Assembly (NCBI RefSeq): GCF_017744955.1 | Contig: NZ_JAGIAG010000001.1 | Coordinates: 1,116,001 to 1,180,000, forward strand | DNA from: Dokdonella sp. | GTDB lineage: Bacteria; Pseudomonadota; Gammaproteobacteria; Xanthomonadales; Rhodanobacteraceae | DNA: 64,000 bases | Reading direction: 5' to 3' | Shown here: positions 43,364 to 52,726 of the stretch, one piece after another | Layout: each line of letters opens with the position of its first letter | How positions within the stretch are numbered: position 1 is the stretch's first letter | The notes under the pieces: generated by a model | The model's database searches: none | Seen by the model: the letters and a program-made list of their open reading frames with translations, nothing else | Told to the model about the DNA's origin: nothing | Program-made: the position numbers and the translations under genes

Positions 43364-43490
43364 GTGATTGGTGATTCGTGATCGGGGATTGGAACGAAGC
43401 GGCCATGAGATCCGGTATCGGGTAGCGGCATTCGCGATGCCCGGATCTCTCGCGTTCTTCCAAATCACCAATTACCAATCACGAATCCCG
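43364..43490. repeat. GATTGG-type inverted-repeat element between mreB and mreC
   Basis: Left arm about 43364-43394 (gtgattggtgattcgtgatc...) and right arm about 43457-43490 (ttccaaatcaccaattaccaatcacg...) are near-complementary. A nested perfect 9-bp pair, GAGATCCGG / CCGGATCTC, lies inside. The same family as the insert inside mpl. It splits mreB from mreC and could alter their relative expression. Confidence 0.8.
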
Positions 43491-43495
43491 GCCCC

Positions 43496-44566
43496 ATGCG
43501 CACCGACAACGCCACGCTGTTCGCCGAGGGCACGGTCAGCACGCTGAGGCTGATCGTCTATCTCGCGCTCGCGGTCGCGCTGATGGTGCTCGACCATCGC
43601 GGCAGCTATCTCGAACTCCTGCGCCGCACCGGCAGCGCGGTGGTCGAGCCGATCTACCGCCTCGCCGCGTTTCCCGCCGACGTCGCGCGCGCGACGCGCA
43701 CCGCGGTCGTCACGCAGGACCAGCTCGCCGGCGAGAACCGCCAGCTGCGCGAAGCGCTGCTGCTGGCGCAAGCGCGGTTGAACCGGCTCGATACCGTGGT
43801 GGCGCAGAACGCACGCCTGAAGGCCTTGCTCGACGCGCAGAAGAACCTCGGCCTTTCGGTGCAGTTCTCGCGCCTGGTCGACGTCGACCTCGATCCGTTC
43901 CGCCATCGCATCGTGCTCGACACCGGCGCGAATCAGGGCGTGGAAGTCGGGCAGCCGGTGATCGACGCCTCGGGCGTGATGGGCCAGATCGTCGAGGTGC
44001 TGCCGAACACCGCCGTGGCGATGCTGATCACCGATCCGACCCACGCGATCCCGGTGGTGGTGGAGCGCAGCGGCGTGCGCACCATCGCCTACGGCAGCGG
44101 CGCGATCGATCGCCTGGAATTGCCGAACGTGCCGATCAGCGCCGACGTCAAGGTCGGCGACCGCCTGCTGACGTCGGGGCTCGGCGGGCGCTTCCCGGCC
44201 GGTTTCCCGGTCGGCGAGATCCGCTCGATCAGCAACGACGCCAGCGGCATGTTCGCCGCCGCCGTCGCCCGCCCGGCCGCGGCGCTGGACCGCAGCGGCG
44301 AGGTGCTGCTGCTGCACGATCAGGCGCAGCCCTACGGTCCGCCTCCGACGCCGCCGGAAGAGGTCGGACCGCCGGCCGATCTGGCCGGGCCTGCCGCCGG
44401 CGATGATCCGGCCGCCGCGGGCCGCCAGTCTCCGCCCACCGCTCGCGAGGCGGGCGTCGGCGGCGCCGATGACGGGACGAGAGATCCGTCCCGCCATCCC
44501 TCGTCTCCGCCGGCGCAAAACCCGGCGGCGGCCACGCCCTCGCCGACGCCGGAGACGACCGAATGA
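43496..44566 (+). CDS. mreC: Rod shape-determining protein MreC
   Basis: This 356-residue bitopic protein has a cytoplasmic N-terminus and one membrane segment (about residues 18-36). A coiled coil (about 75-115: QLAGENRQLREALLLAQARL) and periplasmic beta domains follow (VVDASGVMGQIVEV-type core; VGDRLLTSGLGGRFPAGFPVG). The C-terminal 75 residues are Pro-, Ala- and Thr-rich and probably unstructured, a lineage-specific extension. It scaffolds the elongasome between MreB and PBP2. It overlaps mreD by 4 bp. Confidence 0.97.
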   Translation: MRTDNATLFAEGTVSTLRLIVYLALAVALMVLDHRGSYLELLRRTGSAVVEPIYRLAAFPADVARATRTAVVTQDQLAGENRQLREALLLAQARLNRLDTVVAQNARLKALLDAQKNLGLSVQFSRLVDVDLDPFRHRIVLDTGANQGVEVGQPVIDASGVMGQIVEVLPNTAVAMLITDPTHAIPVVVERSGVRTIAYGSGAIDRLELPNVPISADVKVGDRLLTSGLGGRFPAGFPVGEIRSISNDASGMFAAAVARPAAALDRSGEVLLLHDQAQPYGPPPTPPEEVGPPADLAGPAAGDDPAAAGRQSPPTAREAGVGGADDGTRDPSRHPSSPPAQNPAAATPSPTPETTE

Positions 44567-45051
44567 ACCGCATGCGCGCCCAGGGTTGGCTGTTCTTCGG
44601 CAGCCTCGTCGTCGCCTTTCTGCTGCAGATGATGCCGCTGCCGCAGGTGCTGCTGCCGCTGAAGCCGTACTGGGTCGGTCTGGTGCTGATCTACTGGGCG
44701 ATCGAGCTGCCCGAGCGCGTCGGTCTCGGCTTCGCCTTCCTGTTCGGCCTCGCCGGCGACGTGCTGACCGGCGAGCTGCTCGGCGAGCAGGCGCTGCGCC
44801 TGGTCGTGCTCGCCTTCATCGTGCTGCGCTTCCGCGCGCGCCTGCGCTTCTTCCCGATGTGGCAGCAGGCGCTGGCGGTGCTCGCGCTGCTGCTGAACGA
44901 TCGCGTCGTGACCTTGATGGTGCGCGGCTTCTCCGGCGAGGCGACGCCGTCGACGGCGTTCTGGATCGCGCCGTTGAGCGGCATGCTGATGTGGCCGTTC
45001 GTGTTCCTGCTGCTGGACGACCTGCGCCTGCGCCTGCGCGGCAGCGAGTGA
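44563..45051 (+). CDS. mreD: Rod shape-determining protein MreD
   Basis: This 162-residue inner-membrane protein has about five membrane segments. It starts with MNRMRAQGWLFFGSLV and has VLLPLKPYWVGLVLIYWAIELP, the motif typical of gammaproteobacterial MreD. It works with MreC and RodA-PBP2. ATG overlaps the mreC stop; mrdA follows after 4 bp. Confidence 0.95.
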   Translation: MNRMRAQGWLFFGSLVVAFLLQMMPLPQVLLPLKPYWVGLVLIYWAIELPERVGLGFAFLFGLAGDVLTGELLGEQALRLVVLAFIVLRFRARLRFFPMWQQALAVLALLLNDRVVTLMVRGFSGEATPSTAFWIAPLSGMLMWPFVFLLLDDLRLRLRGSE

Positions 45052-45055
45052 CGCC

Positions 45056-46993
45056 GTGCCGAGCAGCTTCAAACCGATCAAGGAAAGCCGGCACGAGTAC
45101 GCGCTGTTCCGGCGCCGTGCCCTGGCCGGCTTCCTGATCATCGTCGCCTGCCTGGCGGCGCTGGCGGTGCGCTTCCATTTCCTGCAGGTCGTCAGGCACG
45201 AGGAGTTCAGCACGCGCTCGGATGCGAACCGCGTGCTGACCCGTCCGCTGGCGCCGGCGCGCGGTCTGATCTACGACCGCAACGGCGTGCTGCTGGCCGA
45301 GAATGTCGCCGCATTCCGTCTCGAGGTCACGCCGGAGCAGGCCGGCGATCTGCCGGCGCTGTTCGACCGGCTCGGCCGCATCGTGCCGATCGGCGAGGAC
45401 GACGTCACGCGCTTCAACCTGCTGCGCAAGAGCAAGCGCTCCTACCAGGGCGTGCCGCTGCGCCTGAAGCTGTCGGAAGAGGAGATCGCGAAGTTCTCCA
45501 TCAACCGCTGGGCGTTTCCGGGCGTCGAGGTGGTGCCGTACCTGACGCGCTCGTATCCGCTCGGCGCCGAGTTCGCGCACACCGTCGGCTATGTCGGCCG
45601 CATCGACAACGACGATCTCGCACGGCTCGACAAGGACAACTACGCCGGCACCACCCACGTCGGCAAGACCGGCGTCGAGCGCTTCTACGAGGACCGCCTG
45701 CACGGCGAGCCCGGCTACGAGAAGATCGAGGTCAACGCCGATCACCGCCCGATCGGCGAGCCGCTGGCGCGCGTCGCGCCGAAGCCGGGCGAGAACCTGT
45801 ACCTGACCATCGACGCACACTTGCAGGAAGCCACCGAAGCCGCGTTCGGCGGCCGCGCCGGCGCTGCGGTGGCGATCGACCCGCGCAGCGGCGAGATCCT
45901 GGCGATGGTCGGCGTGCCGAGCTACGACCCGAACCTGTTCGTCAACGGCATCTCCAAAGCCGACTACGCGGCGCTGCTCGAAGCGCCGAACAAGCCGCTG
46001 CTCAATCGCCTGCTGCGCGGCAACTACACGCCGGGGTCGACGATGAAGCCGTTCGTCGCGCTGGCCGGGCTCGAATTGGGCCTGCGCAAGCCGAGCGACA
46101 CGGTGCTGTCGACCGGCGAGTTCTTCATCCCGGGCCAGTCGCGCGCCTATCGCGACGACATCCGCGGCGGCTTCGGCCGCGTCGACCTGCAGCAGGCGAT
46201 CGCGCGCTCGGTGAACACGTATTTCTATTCGCTCGCGCTGGACATGGGCATCGACCGCTTCAGCGGCTATCTCGGCAAGTTCGGCTTCGGCAAGCCGACC
46301 GGGATCGACCTGGTCGGCGAGGGCGGCGGCGTGCTGCCCTCGCGCGAATGGAAGCGCGCGCGCTACAACCAGCCGTGGTTCCCCGGCGAGACGGTGATCG
46401 CCGGCATCGGCCAGGGCTACTGGGTCGTCACGCCGCTGCAGCTCGCCAATGCGCTGGCGACGCTCGCCAACCGCGGCGTGCCGCACGTGCCGCACCTGCT
46501 GCGCGCGGTGCAGACCGGCATCGACCGCCCGCCGGAACTGCTCGACAAGGCGCAGCCGCTGCCGAGCGTGATCCAGAAGCCGGGCGACTGGCAGGCGGTG
46601 CTCGACGGCATGATCGGCGTGGTCGCCGCCGGCACCGCGCGCGGGCTCGGCAACGGTTTTCCGTACGTGATCGCCGGCAAGACCGGCACCGCCGAGCGCT
46701 TCTCGCGCACCGACGACACCTGGACCAGCATCAGCGCCAGCCCGATCGAGCGCCACCAGGTATTGTTCGAATGCTTCACGCCGGCGGAGTCGCCGCGCAT
46801 CGCGGTGATCGTCGCGCTCGAGGCCGGCCGCAGCGGCGCCTCCGACGCGGCGCCGATCGCGCGCAAGATCCTCGACGCCTGGCTGCCCGGCGATCAGGAA
46901 CAGCAGGCGCGGCTCGGCGCCGCCGCCGCTTCGGCGACACCGACCTCCGCCGTGGCGGCGGAGGTTCGACGTCCGGGACGGGGGGCACCGTGA
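45056..46993 (+). CDS. mrdA: Penicillin-binding protein 2 (elongation transpeptidase)
   Basis: This 645-residue bitopic protein has a membrane anchor (about residues 22-45), the PBP dimerisation (pedestal) domain, and a transpeptidase domain. Active-site motifs are SXXK in PGSTMKPFVAL, SXN in ARSVNTYFYS and KTG in AGKTGTAERF. It crosslinks peptidoglycan made by RodA during lateral growth and is the target of mecillinam-type drugs. GTG start; its stop overlaps rodA by 4 bp. Confidence 0.97.
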   Translation: MPSSFKPIKESRHEYALFRRRALAGFLIIVACLAALAVRFHFLQVVRHEEFSTRSDANRVLTRPLAPARGLIYDRNGVLLAENVAAFRLEVTPEQAGDLPALFDRLGRIVPIGEDDVTRFNLLRKSKRSYQGVPLRLKLSEEEIAKFSINRWAFPGVEVVPYLTRSYPLGAEFAHTVGYVGRIDNDDLARLDKDNYAGTTHVGKTGVERFYEDRLHGEPGYEKIEVNADHRPIGEPLARVAPKPGENLYLTIDAHLQEATEAAFGGRAGAAVAIDPRSGEILAMVGVPSYDPNLFVNGISKADYAALLEAPNKPLLNRLLRGNYTPGSTMKPFVALAGLELGLRKPSDTVLSTGEFFIPGQSRAYRDDIRGGFGRVDLQQAIARSVNTYFYSLALDMGIDRFSGYLGKFGFGKPTGIDLVGEGGGVLPSREWKRARYNQPWFPGETVIAGIGQGYWVVTPLQLANALATLANRGVPHVPHLLRAVQTGIDRPPELLDKAQPLPSVIQKPGDWQAVLDGMIGVVAAGTARGLGNGFPYVIAGKTGTAERFSRTDDTWTSISASPIERHQVLFECFTPAESPRIAVIVALEAGRSGASDAAPIARKILDAWLPGDQEQQARLGAAAASATPTSAVAAEVRRPGRGAP

Positions 46994-48108
46994 TCGACGA
47001 GGTGACCGCCCAACTGCGCTACCGGCTCGGCGCGCTCTGGCGCAAGCCGCGCATCGACCTGCCGCTGTTCGGCTCGCTGCTGCTGCTGATGGGCATCGGC
47101 TTGACGACCCTGTACAGCGCGGGCGACCTCGACCGCGGCGTGGTCGTCTCGCAGGCGCTGCGCTTCGCGCTCGGCCTGACGCTGATGTTCGCCATCGCGC
47201 GCGTGCCGCCGCAGGCGCTGCGCAACTGGACGCCGTGGCTGTACGCCGGCAGCGTGCTGCTGCTGGTCGCGGTCGCCGTGCTCGGCGAGGGCCGCGGCGC
47301 GCATCGCTGGCTGGATCTGAAGTTCGTGCGCTTCCAGCCGTCGGAGATGCTGAAGCTGACGATGCCGATGATGGTCGCCTGGTACCTGCACGGCCGGCCG
47401 CTGCCGCCGAGCTGGAGCACGCTGTTCGTCGTCGGCCTGCTGATCGCGATCCCCGGCGGCCTCGTCGCCGAGCAGCCGGATCTCGGCACGGCCCTGCTGA
47501 TCGCCGCCAGCGGCGCGTTCGGCGTGTTCCTGGCGGGCCTGGCCTGGTGGCGCATCGGCGCGTTGCTCGCGGTGTTCGCGTCGGCGGTGCCGGTGGGCTG
47601 GCATTTCCTGCACGACTACCAGCGCAACCGCGTGCTGACCCTGCTCGATCCGGAAGCCGACCCGCTCGGCAACGGCTGGCACATCATCCAGTCGAAGATC
47701 GCGGTCGGTTCCGGCGGCCTGTGGGGCAAGGGCTGGCACCAGGGCACGCAGTCGCGGCTGGAGTTCCTGCCCGAGCACACCACCGACTTCATCTTCTCGG
47801 TGTTCGCCGAGGAATGGGGCCTGGTCGGCGTGCTGCTGCTGCTCGCGCTGTACATCTTCATCATCGCGCGCTGCCTGTGGATCGCGGCGGAGGCGAAGGA
47901 CACCTATTCGCGGCTGCTCGCCGGCGCGATCAGCATGTCGCTGTTCGTCTACGTCGTCGTCAACGGCGGCATGATCACCGGCGTGCTGCCGGTGGTGGGC
48001 GTGCCGCTGCCGCTGATCAGCTACGGCGGCACCTCGGCGGTGTCGCTGCTGGCCGGCTTCGGGGTGCTGATGTCGATCCACGCGCATCGCAAGACGGCGC
48101 CGGCGTGA
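46990..48108 (+). CDS. rodA: Peptidoglycan glycosyltransferase RodA (SEDS family)
   Basis: This 372-residue inner-membrane protein has about ten membrane segments. It has GEGRGAHRWLDLKFVRFQPSE, a SEDS hallmark, QSKIAVGSGGLWGKGW, LPEHTTDFIFSVFAEEWGLVG and LPLISYGGTSAV at the end. It polymerises lipid II with PBP2. GTG start overlaps the mrdA stop (GTGA). The next gene of the usual xanthomonad order, mltB, is 6.5 kb away because of an inserted block. Confidence 0.97.
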   Translation: MIDEVTAQLRYRLGALWRKPRIDLPLFGSLLLLMGIGLTTLYSAGDLDRGVVVSQALRFALGLTLMFAIARVPPQALRNWTPWLYAGSVLLLVAVAVLGEGRGAHRWLDLKFVRFQPSEMLKLTMPMMVAWYLHGRPLPPSWSTLFVVGLLIAIPGGLVAEQPDLGTALLIAASGAFGVFLAGLAWWRIGALLAVFASAVPVGWHFLHDYQRNRVLTLLDPEADPLGNGWHIIQSKIAVGSGGLWGKGWHQGTQSRLEFLPEHTTDFIFSVFAEEWGLVGVLLLLALYIFIIARCLWIAAEAKDTYSRLLAGAISMSLFVYVVVNGGMITGVLPVVGVPLPLISYGGTSAVSLLAGFGVLMSIHAHRKTAPA

Positions 48109-48152
48109 CGCCGCCGGGCGCGCGGCCGGCCTGGTCGCCGCGCGGTGGTTTC

Positions 48153-48202
48153 TAGGTCTACAGACCTACATTTTTAACGTTCTACAGACTGATGATAGTC
48201 TG
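48153..48202. promoter_or_regulatory. Two palindromes and a direct repeat before the InlB-repeat gene
   Basis: TAGGTCT-AC-AGACCTA (48153-48168) is a perfect 7-bp palindrome. CAGACT-GATGAT-AGTCTG (48185-48202) is a perfect 6-bp one. The 9-mer TCTACAGAC occurs in both (48157 and 48181), 24 bp apart. The region is AT-rich in a GC-rich genome and looks like a repressor- or activator-controlled promoter. BlaI/CopY-type operators also use TACA cores; that link is a guess. Confidence 0.55.
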
Positions 48203-48268
48203 GTCTCGTGGGCCGGGCTGGGTCGCCGTCGGTGAGTCCCCGGCTCACGATCGACCAGGGGAAAAGAC

Positions 48269-51200
48269 ATGTTCCGCAAGAAAGCGTTGACCGGAGCGCT
48301 GGCGTTTCTGTGCGCCCTCTCCGGGCTATCGGCGTTGCACGCATCGGAGGTACCCGCGACGGGAGACGCGGCTGCCGAGATTCGTGGGGAAAGACTTGCA
48401 CCGACGTCGGCGATCGAACTCGGCACGACCGAACTCATGCATCGCCAGGCCACGGCGCCGCTGCGTCCGACGCGGCCGGCCGAACGCGAGAAGGAGCCGT
48501 TCGACCGCGAGCATCTGGACCAGGACCCGGCCGCGCCGGCGATCTCGCGCTATCCGCTCTCGACCGGGGAGCGCAGCGTGCCGGGCGTGTTCGCCGCGCA
48601 CACCGTCGACCTGTCCTTCGACGGCGCGACGCTGACCGACGCCGGCGCGTTCCCGCCGGACTCGATGGGTACCGTCGGCCCGCAGCAATACGTCGTCGCG
48701 ATCAACGGCCGCATCCGCTCGTTCACGCGCGCCGGAACGGCCGACGGCGTGCTCAACGTCGACACCGACGTGTTCTTCGCGCCGGTCATGACGCCGCTCG
48801 GCGGTTCGGTAGTGCAGGTGTTCACCAGCGACCCGCAGGTCCGCTACGACCGTTTCTCCGCGCGCTGGTTCGTCAGCATCATCGACGTGCCGTGCACCAA
48901 CGCGAGCTGCTCGTCGACCGCCGCCAACCGCTGGCTGCTCGCGGTGAGCGACGCGGCGAGCGCGGGCGTGATCAGCGCGTCGACGACGTGGAGCTACTAC
49001 TACTTCGTCGCCGACACCGGCAGCAACTTCTGCGACTACCCCTCGCTCGGCATCGACGTCAACGCGCTGTACGTCGGCTGCAACATGTTCTCCAGCGCCG
49101 GCTCGTTCGTCGGCATGAACGGCTACGTCGTGCAGAAGACCTCGGTACTCGCCGGCGGTCCGCTCCTGGCCACGCGCTTCACCGGCATCGGCAGCGGTAC
49201 GGCCGGGCCGTATGCGCCGCGCGGCGTCGACAACTTCGATCCCGCCGCCACCGAAGGCTACTTCGTCGGACCCGATGCCGGCGTCTACAGCCGCCTGGTG
49301 TTCCGCCGCGTCAGCAATCCGGGCAGCGCGACGCCGACGATCTCGGCCAACATCAACCTGACGGTGCCGACCACCGGCGCGACCAACCCGGTCGAACACG
49401 CCGGCAACACCGGCGGCAACAACGGCCGACTCGATTCGCTCGACGACCGCCTGTTCGCGGCGATGATGCGCAACGGGCGGCTGTGGACCGCGCATAACCT
49501 GCGCGTGAGCACGACCGGTGTCGCCAGCACGGCCACGACCGCGCGCAAGGGCGTGCGCTGGTACGAGATCCGGGATCTCGCCACCACGCCGGCGCTGGTG
49601 CAGTCCGGCACCGTGTACGACAACGCGGCCACGCTGGCGGCGGCTCTGCAGTACTGGATCCCGTCGGTCACGGTCACCGGCCAGGGCCACGCGGTGGTCG
49701 GCTTCAGCATGGCTGGCACGCCGTCGGGCGCGACGCCGGCCTTCGCCGGGCGCCTCTCGGGCGATCCGGCCGGCACCATGACCGGCCCGCCGGGCACCGG
49801 CGCGACGACGTTCGGCATCACCGCGGCGAGCTACAACCCGCCGAGCGATCCGGGCGGCAGCTCCGGCCGCCGCTGGGGCGACTATTCGTTCACCGTCGTC
49901 GACCCGCTCGACGACATGAGCGTGTGGACCATCCAGGAATACAACCAGACCACCAACAGCTACGCCGTGCGCGTCGGTCGCCTGCTGGCGCCGCCGCCGG
50001 CCGCGCCGAGCTGCTCGTCGGTGGCGCCGATCGAGTTCGCCGGCGGCACCGGCGACGTCGTCGTCGGCGCGGTGTCGACCAACGGTTCGGGCTTCTACGA
50101 TCCCGGCGCGAACCTGCCGGCGCCGGCGTTGCCGTTCAAGCATCTGACGGCCAACGTCAGCGGCGCGACCGTGAACAGCGTGACCTACAATTCGCCGACG
50201 CAAGTCACGCTGAACATCACCACCGCCACGAGCGGGCTGCACGACCTCACGATCACCAATCCCGACGGCCAGAGCGTGACCGTGGCCGGCTGCATCGAGG
50301 TGACCGGCGGCGGCCCGACCAACTACACGCTGACCTACGCGGCGGGCGCGAACGGTTCGCTCACCGGCAATACCTCGCAGACCGTGGCATCGGGCGGCAA
50401 CGGCACGCCGGTAACGGCGGTGGCGAACACGGGTTACCACTTCGTGCAGTGGAGTGACGGCTCGACCGCGAATCCGCGCACCGACACCAACGTGACCGCG
50501 AACATCAGCGTGACCGCGAGCTTCGCGATCAACCAGTACACGCTGACCTATACGGCCGGCGCGAACGGGTCGATCTCAGGCAGCGCGTCGCAGACGGTGA
50601 ACCACGGCGCGAACGGCACACCGGTGACGGCGGTGGCGAACACGGGCTACCACTTCGTGCAATGGAGCGACGGCTCGACCGCGAACCCGCGTACCGACAC
50701 CAACGTGACCGCGAACATCGGCGTCACGGCGAGCTTCGCGATCAACCAGTACACGCTGACCTACACGGCCGGCGCGAACGGATCGATCTCGGGCAGTGCA
50801 ACGCAGACGGTGAACCACGGCGGCAGCGGCACGCCGGTGACGGCGGTGGCGAACAGCGGCTACCACTTCGTGCAATGGAGCGACGGCTCGACGGCGAATC
50901 CGCGCACCGACACGAACGTGACGGCGAACGTCAGTGTGACGGCGAGCTTCGCGGCCGACCAGTACACGTTGACCTACACGGCCGGTGCGAACGGTTCGCT
51001 CACCGGCAACACCTCGCAGACGGTGACGTCGGGTGGCAGCGGCACGCCGGTGATGGCGGTGGCGAACAGCGGCTATCACTTCGTGCAGTGGAGTGACGGC
51101 TCGACGGCGAATCCGCGCACCGACACGAACGTGACGGCGAACGTCAGCGTGACGGCGAGTTTCGCGGCCGACCAGTACACGCTGACCTACGCGGCGGGCG

Positions 51201-52594
51201 CGAACGGTTCGCTCACCGGCAATACCTCGCAGACCGTGGCATCGGGCGGCAACGGCACGCCGGTGACGGCCGTGGCAAACACGGGCTACCACTTCGTGCA
51301 GTGGAGCGACGGCTCGACCGCGAACCCGCGCACGGACACCAATGTGACCGCGAACGTCAGCGTGACCGCGAGCTTTGCGATCAACCAGTACACGCTGACC
51401 TATACGGCCGGCGCGAACGGGTCGATCTCGGGCAGTGCGTCGCAGACGGTGAACCACGGCGCGAACGGCACGCCGGTGACGGCGGTGGCGAACACGGGCT
51501 ACCACTTCGTGCAATGGAGCGACGGTTCGACGGCGAATCCGCGCACCGACACCAATGTGACGGCGAACCTCAGCGTGACCGCGAGCTTCGCGATCAACCA
51601 GTACACGCTGACGTACACGGCCGGCGCGAACGGGTCGATCTCGGGCAGTGCAACGCAGACGGTGAACCACGGCGGCAGCGGCACACCGGTGACGGCGGTG
51701 GCGAACACCGGCTACCACTTCGTGCAATGGAGCGACGGTTCGACCGCGAATCCGCGCACCGATGCCAACGTGACGGCGAACGTCAGCGTCACGGCGAGCT
51801 TCGCGATCAACCAGTACACGCTGACCTACACGGCCGGCGCGAACGGTTCGATCTCGGGTAGCGCAACGCAGACGGTGAACCACGGCGGTAGCGGCACGCC
51901 GGTGACGGCGGTGGCGAACACCGGCTACCACTTCGTGCAATGGAGCGACGGTTCGACCGCGAATCCGCGCACCGATGCCAACGTGACGGCGAACATCAGC
52001 GTGACGGCGAGCTTCGCGATCAACCAGTACACGCTGACCTACACGGCCGGCGCGAACGGTTCGATCTCGGGCAGCGCAACGCAGACGGTGAACCACGGCG
52101 GCAGCGGCACGCCGGTGACGGCGGTGGCGAATGCGCGCTACCACTTCGTGCAGTGGAGCGACGGCTCGACCGCGAACCCGCGTACCGACGCCAACGTGAC
52201 GGCGAGCATCAGCGTGACGGCGAGTTTCGCGATCAATCCGCCGCATCACCTCGCGTTCGTGCAGCAGCCCGCGAACGTCCCGCAAGGCGAGCGTCTGGGT
52301 CAGGTGCAGGTCGCGATCGTCGACGTCGACGGCAGCGTCGTGGCGACCGATTCGACCTCGCAGGTGACGCTGACGATCACCGCCTGCAGCGCGCCGATCC
52401 CGCTCGGGCAAGCCACCGTCAGCAACGGCGTGGCGACCTTCGCGCCGGCCGTGTCGCAGCGTTTCTACACGCTGACCAGCGGCAGGACGCTGTCGGCGGT
52501 CAGCGGCGCCCTGTCGGGCACCAGCGCGGCCTTCGACGTGGTGGCGAACAGCGGTTTCGTGTTCGCGGACGGTCTGGAGACCTGCAGACTCTGA
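48269..52594 (+). CDS. Giant secreted protein with nine InlB-type repeats
   Basis: This 1441-residue protein has a signal peptide (about 1-30, ending LSALHA). A large N-terminal domain (about 60-570) resembles secreted beta-propeller proteins (PDSMGTVGPQQYVVAINGRI; VRYDRFSARWFVS). An IPT/TIG-like domain lies at about 590-680, then nine 71-residue InlB B-repeat-like units (686-1324: YTLTYTAGANGSISG ... GYHFVQWSDGSTANPR). A final Ig-like region (1325-1430) ends in the tail FVFADGLETCRL. The tail matches an end motif seen in many secreted Lysobacterales proteins. Probably extracellular or surface-held; ligand unknown. It interrupts the rodA-mltB neighbourhood. Confidence 0.88.
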   Translation: MFRKKALTGALAFLCALSGLSALHASEVPATGDAAAEIRGERLAPTSAIELGTTELMHRQATAPLRPTRPAEREKEPFDREHLDQDPAAPAISRYPLSTGERSVPGVFAAHTVDLSFDGATLTDAGAFPPDSMGTVGPQQYVVAINGRIRSFTRAGTADGVLNVDTDVFFAPVMTPLGGSVVQVFTSDPQVRYDRFSARWFVSIIDVPCTNASCSSTAANRWLLAVSDAASAGVISASTTWSYYYFVADTGSNFCDYPSLGIDVNALYVGCNMFSSAGSFVGMNGYVVQKTSVLAGGPLLATRFTGIGSGTAGPYAPRGVDNFDPAATEGYFVGPDAGVYSRLVFRRVSNPGSATPTISANINLTVPTTGATNPVEHAGNTGGNNGRLDSLDDRLFAAMMRNGRLWTAHNLRVSTTGVASTATTARKGVRWYEIRDLATTPALVQSGTVYDNAATLAAALQYWIPSVTVTGQGHAVVGFSMAGTPSGATPAFAGRLSGDPAGTMTGPPGTGATTFGITAASYNPPSDPGGSSGRRWGDYSFTVVDPLDDMSVWTIQEYNQTTNSYAVRVGRLLAPPPAAPSCSSVAPIEFAGGTGDVVVGAVSTNGSGFYDPGANLPAPALPFKHLTANVSGATVNSVTYNSPTQVTLNITTATSGLHDLTITNPDGQSVTVAGCIEVTGGGPTNYTLTYAAGANGSLTGNTSQTVASGGNGTPVTAVANTGYHFVQWSDGSTANPRTDTNVTANISVTASFAINQYTLTYTAGANGSISGSASQTVNHGANGTPVTAVANTGYHFVQWSDGSTANPRTDTNVTANIGVTASFAINQYTLTYTAGANGSISGSATQTVNHGGSGTPVTAVANSGYHFVQWSDGSTANPRTDTNVTANVSVTASFAADQYTLTYTAGANGSLTGNTSQTVTSGGSGTPVMAVANSGYHFVQWSDGSTANPRTDTNVTANVSVTASFAADQYTLTYAAGANGSLTGNTSQTVASGGNGTPVTAVANTGYHFVQWSDGSTANPRTDTNVTANVSVTASFAINQYTLTYTAGANGSISGSASQTVNHGANGTPVTAVANTGYHFVQWSDGSTANPRTDTNVTANLSVTASFAINQYTLTYTAGANGSISGSATQTVNHGGSGTPVTAVANTGYHFVQWSDGSTANPRTDANVTANVSVTASFAINQYTLTYTAGANGSISGSATQTVNHGGSGTPVTAVANTGYHFVQWSDGSTANPRTDANVTANISVTASFAINQYTLTYTAGANGSISGSATQTVNHGGSGTPVTAVANARYHFVQWSDGSTANPRTDANVTASISVTASFAINPPHHLAFVQQPANVPQGERLGQVQVAIVDVDGSVVATDSTSQVTLTITACSAPIPLGQATVSNGVATFAPAVSQRFYTLTSGRTLSAVSGALSGTSAAFDVVANSGFVFADGLETCRL
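50324..52240 (+). repeat. Nine tandem 213-bp coding repeats
   Basis: TAC-ACG-CT(G/T) unit starts recur exactly every 213 bp at 50324, 50537, 50750, 50963, 51176, 51389, 51602, 51815 and 52028. Units are nearly identical in DNA. Two sub-types are seen: SLTGNTSQ (units 1, 4, 5) and SISGSA(S/T)Q (others). The near-identity implies recent duplication or gene conversion and makes copy-number change easy. Confidence 0.95.
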
Positions 52595-52618
52595 CGTCGA
52601 TGCCAAGGCGTCCTTCCG

Positions 52619-52647
52619 GAACCCCGCTTCGGCGGGGTTCTTTTTTT
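52619..52647 (+). terminator. Rho-independent terminator after the InlB-repeat gene
   Basis: GAACCCCGC (52619-52627) and GCGGGGTTC (52632-52640) form a perfect 9-bp stem with a TTCG loop, then seven T. It lies 24 bp after the stop. Confidence 0.93.
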
Positions 52648-52726
52648 CGCGTTGCGCAGGTGTGCCGGGATCTTGCGCGCGCGGCGCGAGACGCCGGCGG
52701 CAGGCGGCATTGGCCGCTCGCGCGGG

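Noticed and set aside
50324-52240. Regular repeats considered as a CRISPR array
   Set aside because: Period is 213 bp, the whole unit is conserved, and it is read in frame as protein repeats.
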